A stretch of 64,000 nucleotides of DNA from Aliidongia dinghuensis (GTDB taxonomy: Bacteria; Pseudomonadota; Alphaproteobacteria; ATCC43930; CGMCC-115725). Location of the stretch: NCBI RefSeq assembly GCF_014643535.1, contig NZ_BMJQ01000009.1:1-64000 (forward strand), given 5' to 3'. Of this stretch, positions 28,419 to 37,191 are shown piece by piece; position 1 is the stretch's first letter; each line of letters opens with the position of its first letter. The position numbers and the translations under genes were made by a program. The notes below the pieces were generated by a model. That model did not search any database. It was not told the origin of the DNA and saw only the letters and a program-made list of their open reading frames with translations.

Positions 28419-29270
28419 TCATCCTTCGTAGGCGACGACCCTCTGGCGCTGCTCGCCCAATCCCTGGATGCCGAGATGCATTTCATCACCGGGCTTCAGG
28501 AACACGGGCACGGGCTTCATGCCGAGCCCGACGCCCGGCGGCGTGCCGGTGGTGATGACGTCGCCCGGGTGGAGCGTCATGAACTGGCTGATGTAGTGGA
28601 CCAGGAACTTGACGCCGAAGATCATCGTGCGGGTGTTGCCGGTCTGACGTCGGGTACCCGAGACGTCGAGAAACATGTCGAGCGCCTGAACGTCGGCAAT
28701 CTCGTCCGGCGTCACCAGCCACGGTCCCATCGGGCCGAACGTGTCGGCACTCTTGCCCTTGGTCCATTGCCCGCCGCGCTCGGCCTGGAATTCGCGCTCG
28801 GACACGTCGTTCACCACGCAATAACCCGCAACATGGCTGAGCGCGTCCGCCTCGGAGACGTAGTTCGCCTTGGTGCCGATGATGATCGCGAGCTCGACCT
28901 CCCAGTCGGTCTTGCGGGAATTCTTCGGAATCACGACCGTGTCGTTCGGGCCGACGATCGAGCTCGTCGCCTTCATGAACAGGATCGGCTCCTCCGGCAC
29001 CTTGGCGCCGGTCTCGGCCGCATGGTCGGAATAGTTGAGGCCGACGGCGACGAACTTGCCGACCCGCCCGACGCAGGCGCCGAGCCGCGGGCTGCCCGCG
29101 ACGAGCGGCAGGGTCGCCGGATCGAGCGCCCGGAGCTTGGCGAGGCCAGCCGGTGACAGCGCATCGCCCGCGATGTCGTCGACGACACCGGCGAGGTCGC
29201 GGATCTTGCCGTCCCGATCCAGGATGCCGGGCTTCTCCTGGCCCGCCGGGCCGTAACGCAGCAGCTTCAT
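28419..29270 (-). CDS. Fumarylacetoacetate hydrolase-family protein
   Basis: A 283-residue metal-dependent hydrolase/lyase of the FAH superfamily. The metal-binding region is DWEVELAIIIG (about residues 122-132) with downstream VVNDVSEREFQ, and the C-terminal signature is MTLHPGDVITTGTPPGVG. The full-length sequence and the GKSADTFGPMGPWLVTPDE stretch resemble members annotated as ureidoglycolate lyase or 2,4-diketo-3-deoxy-L-fuconate hydrolase. The exact substrate cannot be fixed. A GAGGAGG site precedes the ATG at 29270. It is a single-gene unit with its own terminator. Confidence 0.85.
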   Translation of the reverse strand: MKLLRYGPAGQEKPGILDRDGKIRDLAGVVDDIAGDALSPAGLAKLRALDPATLPLVAGSPRLGACVGRVGKFVAVGLNYSDHAAETGAKVPEEPILFMKATSSIVGPNDTVVIPKNSRKTDWEVELAIIIGTKANYVSEADALSHVAGYCVVNDVSEREFQAERGGQWTKGKSADTFGPMGPWLVTPDEIADVQALDMFLDVSGTRRQTGNTRTMIFGVKFLVHYISQFMTLHPGDVITTGTPPGVGLGMKPVPVFLKPGDEMHLGIQGLGEQRQRVVAYEG

Positions 29271-29745
29271 CTGTTCTCGTCCTCCTCGGAGTTTATGCGT
29301 TCTGACGTCATGATCTCAGGCGTCGTGATCTCAGGCGCGCCGCCTCCTCGGTTGTCGAGATTGCCGGGCAAGACGGCAGGGGCGCTCTCGAGCACGGGGG
29401 CGGATCGGGCCGGCAGGTTAGGCCATTAACTCCGACTTGTCTCCCCCGGATGGCCGCCCAGGCGTCTTGGCCGCACTACGGGCAGTGGGCGAGCCCAAAC
29501 CACTGCAAGCCACGCGCGGCGAGCCCGCCGACCAGCCTCCGCATCGGCGTCGTCCGTCGGCCGCCTCTGCGGTCGATCGTTAGTCAATTCGCCTTGAAAT
29601 CAATGGTCTAGCGAAAAGCCGGCCCAATATTCAGCCTATCGGCGCTTTTGGGGCAACCGCCTGATGTAGATGCATTTTTGTGACACGCAAGTCCTCGTTG
29701 GCAGTTTTGCTTTCAAAATCTTCAAATCTCCGCGATACTCCGGGC
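29271..29745. other. Intergenic region with a short tandem duplication
   Basis: 475 bases without a supported gene. A 15-base unit is repeated in tandem at 29306-29320 and 29321-29335 with one mismatch. The right half, from about 29590, becomes A+T-richer and probably holds the promoter of the next plus-strand gene. I see no RNA gene or transposon end here. Confidence 0.4.
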
Positions 29746-30156
29746 ATGTCGCCGCGACGCCTCATCATGCATGCCGTCGCCCTGATCGGCCTTTTCGGGC
29801 TCGTCGGGGGCTTTTGTACGCCCGGTTTCGCGGCCGATACGACGGCGAAAGCCAAGAAGAAGCATCAGGGCGAGACAGTGCTCGTCGCGCCAACCCCGGC
29901 CCAACAATATGACGCGCAGCTGCAGCTCAACATCGACCCGGTAAAGAGCGGGCTCCTCAAGCCCGATCCGGTGCTGCCCTATCAGCCGCAGGCTCCGACG
30001 AAGCCGTTGCTCGACCCCAAGGCGAAGGACAATGCATCGGACCGGCCGCATCTGGCACCCGTTCTCCGCGAAAGCTCGCTGCCGGAAAGCTTCGGCGACC
30101 GCGGCAGCTTCCTCGAGCGACACGAGTTCGGCATCCAGCTGCACGACCATTTCTGA
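29746..30156 (+). CDS. Exported low-complexity protein, function unknown
   Basis: A 136-residue protein with a signal peptide (hydrophobic core AVALIGLFGLVGGF, cleavage near GFAA). The mature part is proline-rich and charged, with a basic patch AKAKKKH. No domain is recognised. The start is uncertain: the ATG at 29746 gives a good signal peptide, while a GTG at 29680 would extend the N-terminus by 22 residues. Composition and third-position GC fit a real gene. Confidence 0.5.
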   Translation: MSPRRLIMHAVALIGLFGLVGGFCTPGFAADTTAKAKKKHQGETVLVAPTPAQQYDAQLQLNIDPVKSGLLKPDPVLPYQPQAPTKPLLDPKAKDNASDRPHLAPVLRESSLPESFGDRGSFLERHEFGIQLHDHF

Positions 30157-30327
30157 TTGTAATTTTCAAAAAGAAATCCGCTGAAGTAGTAAGACTTTCA
30201 GCGACATGTCATGGCGACCGCGCTATGATGCCCTCGGCGCCACTGAAGCCCCCAGCATCTTCACCGGCGATCACCTCCCCCAATAAGACCGTCCCTGGCG
30301 CCTCCAGCCCCCCAGAGGAGTAGAGCC

Positions 30328-30777
30328 ATGTCGGAAGCTCAACAGAATTCCATTGTTGAAAGCCTGCTCGCCCAGCAATCAGCCGCGTTCGGGCCGAAGT
30401 CGCTCGACGAGGCGGTCAAGCGTCTGGAATCTGCCGCCAAGCTCACCGGCTTGTTCATGCACACCGCATCGGACATCTGGTGCTGCGAAATCGAGATGAT
30501 GAGCAAAGGATCGCGCCAGCTCGCGGCCGTCACCGAGAGTTTTCTCGGCGAGGCGGACCCGGAGCACAACGCTACCCGTCCGGCGGAAACGGTCAAGGCA
30601 GCGGTCGAGGAAACGATCCAGGAGTTCCGTCATCTCAACGACTTGATGCGCAACAGCAGCTTTGAGCTCTACGACGCCTTCGTCAAAACACTGATACCGG
30701 CGACCCCGGCCCCGACGAAGACCCCGGCACCGAAGGCCGCCGCCCGCGCCGCGGAACGGCTCACCACCGCCGCCTGA
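30328..30777 (+). CDS. Phasin-like helical protein
   Basis: A 149-residue protein, mostly amphipathic helix from residue 15 to about 120, then an Ala/Pro/Thr/Lys-rich tail (TPAPTKTPAPKAAARAAER). Size, helical pattern and AAK-rich tail resemble granule-associated phasins of alphaproteobacteria, but no diagnostic motif is present and the two adjacent cysteines (WCCEIEMM) are unusual for that family. An AGAGGAG site precedes the ATG at 30328. It is monocistronic. The phasin label is tentative. Confidence 0.5.
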   Translation: MSEAQQNSIVESLLAQQSAAFGPKSLDEAVKRLESAAKLTGLFMHTASDIWCCEIEMMSKGSRQLAAVTESFLGEADPEHNATRPAETVKAAVEETIQEFRHLNDLMRNSSFELYDAFVKTLIPATPAPTKTPAPKAAARAAERLTTAA

Positions 30778-31010
30778 CCGGCTAACAGGGAGCCGGCAGC
30801 GAAGACGTGTCGGCCCCATCAACCTCGCTCGGGCCACCTCGCCAGAGAGGCGGCTCCGAGCCGATCTGATGGACCCGCCGAAACTGAGCGTACGGAATAA
30901 TTGTACAATCTATATTTGTGCATATTCGATATGTGCAATTAACAATACAACATTCCTTCCTTGTGCTTCACGATCGGGGCCTTTGCATCCATCCGAGAAG
31001 GAAGCCCCGT

Positions 31011-31835
31011 ATGTTCGGCCCTCACCCCCTCACCGGAAGCGTCACCCGCCGGCTGCTGCTGAGCATGGCAGCGGCACTCTGCCTTGCGGTCTCGGCCGGC
31101 ACGGCAAGCGCTGCCGGCAAGCTCAAGCTCGGCGTCATGGCAGGCGGTGAGGAAGAGGTCGCCGAGGTCGCGAAGAAGGTCGCGGCCCAGCATGGGCTCG
31201 AGGTCGAGCTCGTGACCTTCCAGGACTACGCCCTCGTCAATGCGGCGCTGGCATCCGGCGACCTTGACGCCAACGCCTTCCAGCACAAGCCCTATCTCGA
31301 CGCCCAGATAGCCGCGCGCGGCTATCACATCGTGCCGATCGGCTTCACGATCGTGGAACCCATGGGGCTTTATGCCCGGAAGGCGAAGAGCCTCGACCAG
31401 CTGCCGAAGGGCGCCAAGATCGGCATTCCGAACGACCCCAGCAACGGCGGGCGCGCGCTCAACCTGCTGGCGGCGAACAAGCTCATCACGCTCGCGCCGA
31501 ACAAAGCCCTGCTGCCGTCGGTGACCGACATTGCGGACAACCCGCACGGCTTCAAGTTCATCGAGCTCGATGCCGCACAGCTGCCGCGGGCGGTCGAGGA
31601 TCTCGACGCCGCGATCATCAATACCGACTATGCGGTCAATTCCGGCCTCGACCCGCGCAAGGACGCGCTCGCGATCGAGCCGCGCCAGGGCAACCCGTAC
31701 GGCAATTTCGTCGCCGCACGCGAGGCCGACAAGGACCGGCCGGACCTGAAGATCCTGGTGCAGGCCTATCAGTCGAAGGAAGTGGCCGATTTCCTCGACC
31801 AGCGCTTCAAGGGTGCCATCCTGCCGGCCTGGTAA
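31011..31835 (+). CDS. MetQ/NlpA-family substrate-binding protein
   Basis: A 274-residue exported binding protein of the NlpA (methionine-binding) family. Motifs are KLKLGVMAGGEEEVAEVAKK at the mature N-terminus, LDANAFQHKPYLD (about residues 82-94) and GIPNDPSNGGRALNLLA, all hallmarks of MetQ. Unlike E. coli MetQ it lacks a lipobox; the signal ends GTASA before AGK, so it is probably a soluble periplasmic protein. AGAAGGAAG precedes the ATG at 31011. No metN or metI gene is adjacent, so it is an orphan component. The preceding 75 bases are markedly A+T-rich. Confidence 0.88.
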   Translation: MFGPHPLTGSVTRRLLLSMAAALCLAVSAGTASAAGKLKLGVMAGGEEEVAEVAKKVAAQHGLEVELVTFQDYALVNAALASGDLDANAFQHKPYLDAQIAARGYHIVPIGFTIVEPMGLYARKAKSLDQLPKGAKIGIPNDPSNGGRALNLLAANKLITLAPNKALLPSVTDIADNPHGFKFIELDAAQLPRAVEDLDAAIINTDYAVNSGLDPRKDALAIEPRQGNPYGNFVAAREADKDRPDLKILVQAYQSKEVADFLDQRFKGAILPAW

Positions 31836-31865
31836 ACCCGGCCTAGTAAGCCTCAGCCCAGTAGT

Positions 31866-33713
31866 TCAGCCATTGGCGACGATCTCCAGGATCGCCTGGC
31901 CGTAGCGATCGAGCTTGGAGCGCCCGACGCCCGGAATGGCGGCCAAGGCCGTCATATCGGCCGGGCGCTCGACGCTGAGCGCCACCAGCGTCGCGTCGTG
32001 CAGGATGACGTAAGGCGGCACCCCCTGCTCGCGCGACAGCTCGAGCCGCCAATGCCGAAGCGCCTCGAACAGCCGCGCATCGCTGCCCTCGAGCTCGTGC
32101 GCCGTACCGCCGCGCCGGCCACCGGTCGCCCGACGTGGCGCCTTCTCCTCGCGATGCTCGCGGAACTCGACCGTATCCTCGCCCTTGACCACGGCGGCGG
32201 CCTTGGGGCCGAACAACAGGCCGCCGTGCCCCTCGACATCGACCGCCAGATAGCCGCCGGCGACGAGTTGGCGGAAGATCGCCTGCCAGGCGTTGCGGCC
32301 GATCTCCCTGCCGACGCCGAAGGTCTTGAGCAGGTGATGGCCGCGTTCCAGGATCTTCTCGGTCTCCTTGCCGGTCAGCACGTCGACCAGATGCTGCACG
32401 CCGAAGCGCTGGCCCGTGCGATAGACCGCTGAGAGCGCCTTCTGCGCCGCGATCGTGCCGTCCCAGCGCTTCACCGGATTGAGGCAGATGTCGCAGTTGC
32501 CGCACGGGCCGGTGAGCGAATTGTCGCTGAAATAATTGAGCAGTACCTGCCGCCGGCACGTCGCCGTCTCGCAATAGCCGAGCAGCGCGTCGAGCTTCTG
32601 CAGTTCGACCCGCTTCTGCCGGTCGTCGAGCTCGGAACCCTGGACCATCTGCTTGCACGAGATGACGTCGGCCAGGCCATAGGTCATCCAGGCGGTCGCC
32701 GGCAGCCCGTCGCGCCCGGCGCGCCCGGTCTCCTGGTAGTAGGCCTCAAGGCTGCGCGGCACGTCGAGGTGGGCGACGAAGCGCACGTTCGGCTTGTCGA
32801 TGCCCATGCCGAAGGCGACGGTTGCGACCACCACGACGCCCTCGTCCTTCAGGAAGCGGTCCTGGTGGCGCTGCCGCGTCTCGGCGTCGAGCCCGGCGTG
32901 GTACGGCAGCGCCAGGCGGCCGTGCTGCGACAGAAAATCCGCGACCTCGTCGACCTTGCGGCGCGACAGGCAATAGACGATGCCGGCGTCGTCCGGGTGT
33001 TCGGTGCGCAGGAAGTGCAGCAGCTGGTTGCGCGCGTCCTTCTTCTCGACCACGCGATAGGCGATGTTCGGCCGGTCGAAGCCGGAAACGAACACGCGCG
33101 CCTCGTCCAGCTGCAGGCGCTCGACGATGTCCTTGCGCGTCGGCCCGTCGGCGGTCGCGGTCAAGGCGATGCGCGGCACCGTCGGGAAACGCTCGTGCAG
33201 GATGGTGAGCGCGCGATACTCGGGCCGGAAATTGTGACCCCATTGCGAGACGCAATGCGCCTCGTCGATCGCGAAGAGCGCGATCCGCAGTCGCTCCAGC
33301 AGGTCGAGGAAATACGGCATGACCAGCCGCTCGGGTGCCACATAGACGAGGTCGAGCGCGCCCGAGCGCATATCCTCCTCGATCTGGCGCGCCTCGCCGG
33401 GCGAGAGCGAGGAATTGAGGTAGGCCGCCCGCACGCCGGCCTGGCGGAGCGCATCGACCTGGTCCTTCATGAGTGCTATCAGCGGCGAGACGACGATGCC
33501 GACGCCGGGCCTGACCAGCGCCGGGATCTGGTAGCAGAGCGACTTGCCGCCGCCAGTCGGCATCAGCACGAGCGCGTCGCCGCCGTCGATCACATGCTCG
33601 ATGATCGCCTGCTGCTGGCCGCGGAACTGGGCATAGCCGAAGACGTCGCGCAGGAGATCCTGCGCGCGCTCATGGGCGGCAGGATCGGGCTCGGAAGCGG
33701 GGAAGAGAGACAT
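31866..33713 (-). CDS. recQ: ATP-dependent DNA helicase RecQ
   Basis: A 615-residue 3'-5' DNA helicase for recombination repair. Walker A is MPTGGGKSLCYQIPAL, the Walker B box is FAIDEAHCVSQWGHNFRPEY, and the aromatic-rich loop and motif VI (YYQETGRAGRDGLP) are intact. The RecQ-Ct zinc site shows CRRQVLLNYFSD and CGNCDIC. The C-terminal HRDC domain occupies roughly the last 80 residues, including AIPGVGRSKLDRYG. The start at 33713 fits the family; the in-frame extension upstream runs through an inverted-repeat element and is not coding. It converges on the NlpA-type gene with a 30-base gap. Confidence 0.95.
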   Translation of the reverse strand: MSLFPASEPDPAAHERAQDLLRDVFGYAQFRGQQQAIIEHVIDGGDALVLMPTGGGKSLCYQIPALVRPGVGIVVSPLIALMKDQVDALRQAGVRAAYLNSSLSPGEARQIEEDMRSGALDLVYVAPERLVMPYFLDLLERLRIALFAIDEAHCVSQWGHNFRPEYRALTILHERFPTVPRIALTATADGPTRKDIVERLQLDEARVFVSGFDRPNIAYRVVEKKDARNQLLHFLRTEHPDDAGIVYCLSRRKVDEVADFLSQHGRLALPYHAGLDAETRQRHQDRFLKDEGVVVVATVAFGMGIDKPNVRFVAHLDVPRSLEAYYQETGRAGRDGLPATAWMTYGLADVISCKQMVQGSELDDRQKRVELQKLDALLGYCETATCRRQVLLNYFSDNSLTGPCGNCDICLNPVKRWDGTIAAQKALSAVYRTGQRFGVQHLVDVLTGKETEKILERGHHLLKTFGVGREIGRNAWQAIFRQLVAGGYLAVDVEGHGGLLFGPKAAAVVKGEDTVEFREHREEKAPRRATGGRRGGTAHELEGSDARLFEALRHWRLELSREQGVPPYVILHDATLVALSVERPADMTALAAIPGVGRSKLDRYGQAILEIVANG

Positions 33714-33792
33714 GACCGGAGCGGACACTGCCACCCCGGCCGGGGAAAATCGAGTCCCGTTGCGGGATGCGGGAACAGGTATGTTTGCCGTT

Positions 33793-33894
33793 ATTCCCGC
33801 GCAGGCGGGAATCCAGTCCTTACGCGCGGCAGCGCGGATATGAGTCTCGTCGCCGCGGACGCGGCTCTTGCTGGATTCCCGCCTGCGCGGGAAT
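33793..33894. repeat. 102-base element with perfect 24-base inverted ends, dRS3-like
   Basis: The left arm (33793-33816) and right arm (33871-33894) are exact reverse complements over 24 bases. Each contains ATTCCC-N8-GGGAAT, the form of the dRS3 repeats known from Neisseria and found in many proteobacteria. It lies between recQ and the esterase gene and has no coding frame of its own. In Neisseria such repeats are targets for filamentous phage integration; no phage is present here. Confidence 0.7.
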
Positions 33895-33938
33895 GACGAA
33901 ATCAAAGGCGGGCGGCCGCTTTGGGCCGCCCCCTTACG

Positions 33939-35426
33939 TCACGGCACGAACAGGCTCGTGCAGTGGCCGGGCTCGGCCGCGTTCTCAGCGATCGCACCGC
34001 CGCGCGGAATGCACTGGTCGGGCGGCAGCGACTGGCCTTGCTCGACATGGGCCACCAGCAGGTCGAACGCCCGCTGGGCATGCGGCTCGATCAGCTCGAG
34101 TTGCGGGAACGTCGCGCGATAGCTCTCGATGTGGTTGCCGTTCTGCACCTCGTAGAGCCGATAGGCCGGCGTCCGATGGTCGCCGTCCTGGTCTCGGTCG
34201 TCGTCGCGGTGGGCCGCCGCTGCCACCGCCCGGGCATAGGCGCGCGCCTGGTCATTGATCGGCAGGAGCGCATCCATGGTGCCGGCCACCGTGATGAGCG
34301 GTCGCTTGATGCGGCCCGTCGTGGCGAAGGCCGCGACGTTGGCGCCGACGTCGGAGGCCGACAGCCGGTCGACATAGATGTAGTTGGCGAGGCCCGCGCC
34401 GTAGGTGTCATAGGTCGGATCCAGCCGCTTCTGCCACTGGCACTGGGTGACCTCCCAGAATTCCGTCCAGTAGTTGGTCCAAAGCGAGCTCGTGCCGGTG
34501 ACGATGTCCGGCGGATAGCCTGCGGCCAGGATGTTCTTGGCAGCCGTGCTGTTCGGGTCGCGGCCCGAGGCGATATAGTCGGAATAGTTCAAGAGCGCCG
34601 GCGGCAGGGATTGGAGGATGTTGCCGCGCGTCGGATCGGCGTAGGTGCCCTCCCAATCAACGCCGCCGTCGAACAGCTCGGGCGCCGTCTCCATCGCCCG
34701 GCGCACCTGGTAACCGCCGTTCGAGGTGCCGACCGCATAAGTGTGCGCCGGGAAGCGGCCATAGCGGAACTGCAGCGCCTCGCGCCCGACCACGGCCGCT
34801 GCCTGCATCGCGAGGTTCCAGCGCGAGAACACCTCGGCCGGATCATTGTCGTAGAAATGGACATAGACCGGCGTCACCGGATTGAGCCGGCAGGCAAGCG
34901 GGTCGGTCGAGGTCGAGAGCTGCAGGTTCAAGACGCCCTTGTTCTGCGAAACATAGGCGTAGCCCTTCTGCACGACATAGTCGCTCCAGGCGAAATCGCC
35001 GTTGAACTCGCTGCGCGTGCCCGACGCGCCGGCGACGACCAGCCTGCCGTTCCAGCTGTCCGGCAGGCGGAGCAGGATCCGCCCCTCACCCAGCGGATCC
35101 TGGGCAAGGCGCCCGTCGATCTGGATGCCCGGCACCGCCTTGGTGATCGGCGTGCGATCGGCCGCGACCGGCGCGATCGTCGCCCGGTCGGTCTGCGGCG
35201 TGAAGGCGAAGGCCGGCAGGCCCGGCAGCGAGTTGTTGGCCGGCGTCGTCGCCGAATTGTTGGTCGTGAGGTCCGGACTCTCGACGCAGGTCGCGTCCGT
35301 GATGCTGCCCTTGAGCAGCGCCAGCAGCTGGTCGCATCGACCCGCGGCCGCAGCCGGAGAATGCCAGCCGGCGGCAAGGATGAGCACGGCCAGGCCGCCC
35401 CATCGGGCAAGGCGCAATGAAGTCAT
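33939..35426 (-). CDS. Exported alpha/beta-hydrolase (esterase, tannase or 3-hydroxybutyrate-oligomer hydrolase type)
   Basis: A 495-residue secreted hydrolase. The signal peptide ends HSPAAAA. The nucleophile elbow is AVGTSNGGYQVRRA (about residues 232-245), a GxSxGG form shared by tannase/feruloyl-esterase-like and 3-hydroxybutyrate oligomer hydrolases. A likely acid and histidine region is near the C-terminus (VAGTMDALLPIND and EVQNGNHIESY). Several cysteines (RCDQLL, ATCVES, ACRLNP, TQCQWQ, QCIPRG) could form disulphides. GGGGAGGAA precedes the ATG at 35426. The substrate is not determined; the phasin-like gene upstream would fit a polyhydroxybutyrate link but the evidence is weak. Confidence 0.75.
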   Translation of the reverse strand: MTSLRLARWGGLAVLILAAGWHSPAAAAGRCDQLLALLKGSITDATCVESPDLTTNNSATTPANNSLPGLPAFAFTPQTDRATIAPVAADRTPITKAVPGIQIDGRLAQDPLGEGRILLRLPDSWNGRLVVAGASGTRSEFNGDFAWSDYVVQKGYAYVSQNKGVLNLQLSTSTDPLACRLNPVTPVYVHFYDNDPAEVFSRWNLAMQAAAVVGREALQFRYGRFPAHTYAVGTSNGGYQVRRAMETAPELFDGGVDWEGTYADPTRGNILQSLPPALLNYSDYIASGRDPNSTAAKNILAAGYPPDIVTGTSSLWTNYWTEFWEVTQCQWQKRLDPTYDTYGAGLANYIYVDRLSASDVGANVAAFATTGRIKRPLITVAGTMDALLPINDQARAYARAVAAAAHRDDDRDQDGDHRTPAYRLYEVQNGNHIESYRATFPQLELIEPHAQRAFDLLVAHVEQGQSLPPDQCIPRGGAIAENAAEPGHCTSLFVP

Positions 35427-35640
35427 TCGTTCCTCCCCAATTGTTGTTTTGATGGGAACGCGTAACGAAGATTGAGATGTCAGCAGGGCTCTGATGTCGG
35501 GCGCCCGAGAGCCCGGTCGGTGGTCCTGCCGGCGAAGCCGGCGACCGAAGGTGCGGCACTCCGGACTATAAGGGAAACCGGCTCCCGATGGTACCGCGCG
35601 GACGCTCGTAAGGGCGCTTCCAGGACAGGCAATCGCCGGA

Positions 35641-35683
35641 AAATGAAAAGGCCCATCCGGAGTCCCCACACTCCGGATGGGCC
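35641..35683 (-). terminator. Terminator after the amino-acid ABC transporter operon
   Basis: A perfect 14-bp stem (35650-35663 with 35670-35683) with a 6-base loop, followed on the minus strand by TTTTC and a second short T run. It lies 23 bases after the stop of the binding-protein gene at 35706. Confidence 0.85.
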
Positions 35684-35705
35684 AGCCACACGTCCTAACC
35701 CGCGA

Positions 35706-36497
35706 TCAGAAGGTCGGCAGATTGGGCAGCGGCTTATGGAACCACTTCTCGTGGATGGCGTTGAGCTCGCCGTTGTTCTTCACGAAATAGACGAATGTGT
35801 TGACCCACTGGTGCAGGTTCCACTGGTCCTTGCGCATGGTGATGCCGTTCGGCTGCTGCAGCAGGGTGAACTTGCGCTCGATGCCGGCGCCCGGGTTGGC
35901 GGCGAAAGTCGTGTCGCCGGTCAGGCCCGTCTCGGCGATCGCGTCGACCTGGTGGGTGATCAGCGCCTGATAGGTGCTGGGATCATCGTCGAACCGCGCC
36001 ATCTTGACCTGGTCGCCCAAGCTCGTGCTCAGGATCACATCCTGCACCGTGCCGCGCGGCACGCCGACCTTGAGGCCCTTCAGGTCGTCGAGCGAAGTGA
36101 TCTTCTTGTCCTTGGGCGCGAACACGACGTTCTCGATGGCACTGTAGGGGATCGAGAACAGCACCTGCTTCGCGCGCTCCGGCGTCACGCCGAAGGTCGC
36201 GACGATCAGGTCGACCTTGTTGGTAAGCAAGAACGGGATGCGGTTCGGGCTGGTCAGCTGCACCAGGTTGACCTTGACGCCCATGTACTTGCCGAGGAGC
36301 TTCGCCACGTCGATGTCGTAACCGTCCGGCTCCTGCTTCTCGTTCAGGATGCCGTAAGGCGGCAGATCGACGAGCACGCCGATATTGATCGAGCCGCGGC
36401 TCAGGATCTCGTCGACCGTCTGCGCCGCCGCCGGCCGCGCCGTCATCGCCAGGCCCAGCATGACGCAGGCCGCCGCCAGGTATTTCATCAGTCTCAT
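35706..36497 (-). CDS. Polar amino acid ABC transporter, periplasmic binding protein
   Basis: A 263-residue exported protein of SBP family 3 (glutamine/lysine/ectoine type). A signal peptide ends ARPAAAQ. The mature part shows SRGSINIGVLVDLPPYGI at the N-terminus, DGYDIDVAKLLGKYMGV (the ligand-pocket region) and LLTNKVDLIVATFGVTPERA. It is the last gene of a minus-strand operon with two permeases, 40 bases after the second permease. The ligand is undetermined. A strong terminator follows. Confidence 0.9.
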   Translation of the reverse strand: MRLMKYLAAACVMLGLAMTARPAAAQTVDEILSRGSINIGVLVDLPPYGILNEKQEPDGYDIDVAKLLGKYMGVKVNLVQLTSPNRIPFLLTNKVDLIVATFGVTPERAKQVLFSIPYSAIENVVFAPKDKKITSLDDLKGLKVGVPRGTVQDVILSTSLGDQVKMARFDDDPSTYQALITHQVDAIAETGLTGDTTFAANPGAGIERKFTLLQQPNGITMRKDQWNLHQWVNTFVYFVKNNGELNAIHEKWFHKPLPNLPTF

Positions 36498-36537
36498 GGC
36501 CGTCCTCTCCCCAAAGGTTTCTGTTTCCCGTTCCTGC

Positions 36538-37191
36538 CTAGCGCCGATAGGCCTGCGCCAGACGCTTCTCCAGCCGCCGGCTCGCGATGGTGAGCGGCCA
36601 GCAGATGACGAAATAGATGAGCGCCACCGTCCCGAAGATGAGGAACGGGCGGAACGTCGCATTGTTGAGCAGCTGCCCGGCGCGAATGAGCTCGACGAAG
36701 CCCAGGATCGAGGCGAGCGAGGTGCTTTTGACCAGGTTGACGAGGAAGCCCACGGTCGGCGCCACGGCGAGCCGGAGCGCCTGGGGCAGCACGACCCTGA
36801 ACATGATCGGCACATAATGCAGGCCGAGCGAGCGCGCCGCCTCGATCTGCCCCTTGGGCACGCCCTGGATGGCGCCACGCCAGATCTCGCCCAGGAACGC
36901 GCCGGCATTGAGGCTCAAGCCCAGCATGGCGGCAATCCACGGGTCGACCGCGACGCCGATCATGTCGCCGCCGAAGAACACGAGGAACAGCTGGAGCAGC
37001 AGCGGCGTCCCCTGGAACAGGCGGATATAGGCGATGGCGAGATAGCGCTGCAGCCGGTGCTGCGCTGTGCGCATGAACGCGATCGTGATGCCGACCACGG
37101 CGCCGCCGCCGAACGCCAGCGCCGACAGCAGCAGCGTCCAGCGCACGGCCCAGACCAGGAACTCGATGTCGGTGAACGTAAGCGTGCGCAT
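36538..37191 (-). CDS. Polar amino acid ABC transporter, permease 2
   Basis: A 217-residue inner-membrane permease of the HisM/GlnP family. Several hydrophobic helices are present. The coupling (EAA) loop reads IEAARSLGLHYVPIMFRVVL, close to the EAA-x3-G consensus, and GTPLLLQLFLVFFGG is the conserved cytosolic-loop region preceding it. The ATG at 37191 overlaps the stop of permease 1 by one base (TGATG). Confidence 0.9.
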   Translation of the reverse strand: MRTLTFTDIEFLVWAVRWTLLLSALAFGGGAVVGITIAFMRTAQHRLQRYLAIAYIRLFQGTPLLLQLFLVFFGGDMIGVAVDPWIAAMLGLSLNAGAFLGEIWRGAIQGVPKGQIEAARSLGLHYVPIMFRVVLPQALRLAVAPTVGFLVNLVKSTSLASILGFVELIRAGQLLNNATFRPFLIFGTVALIYFVICWPLTIASRRLEKRLAQAYRR

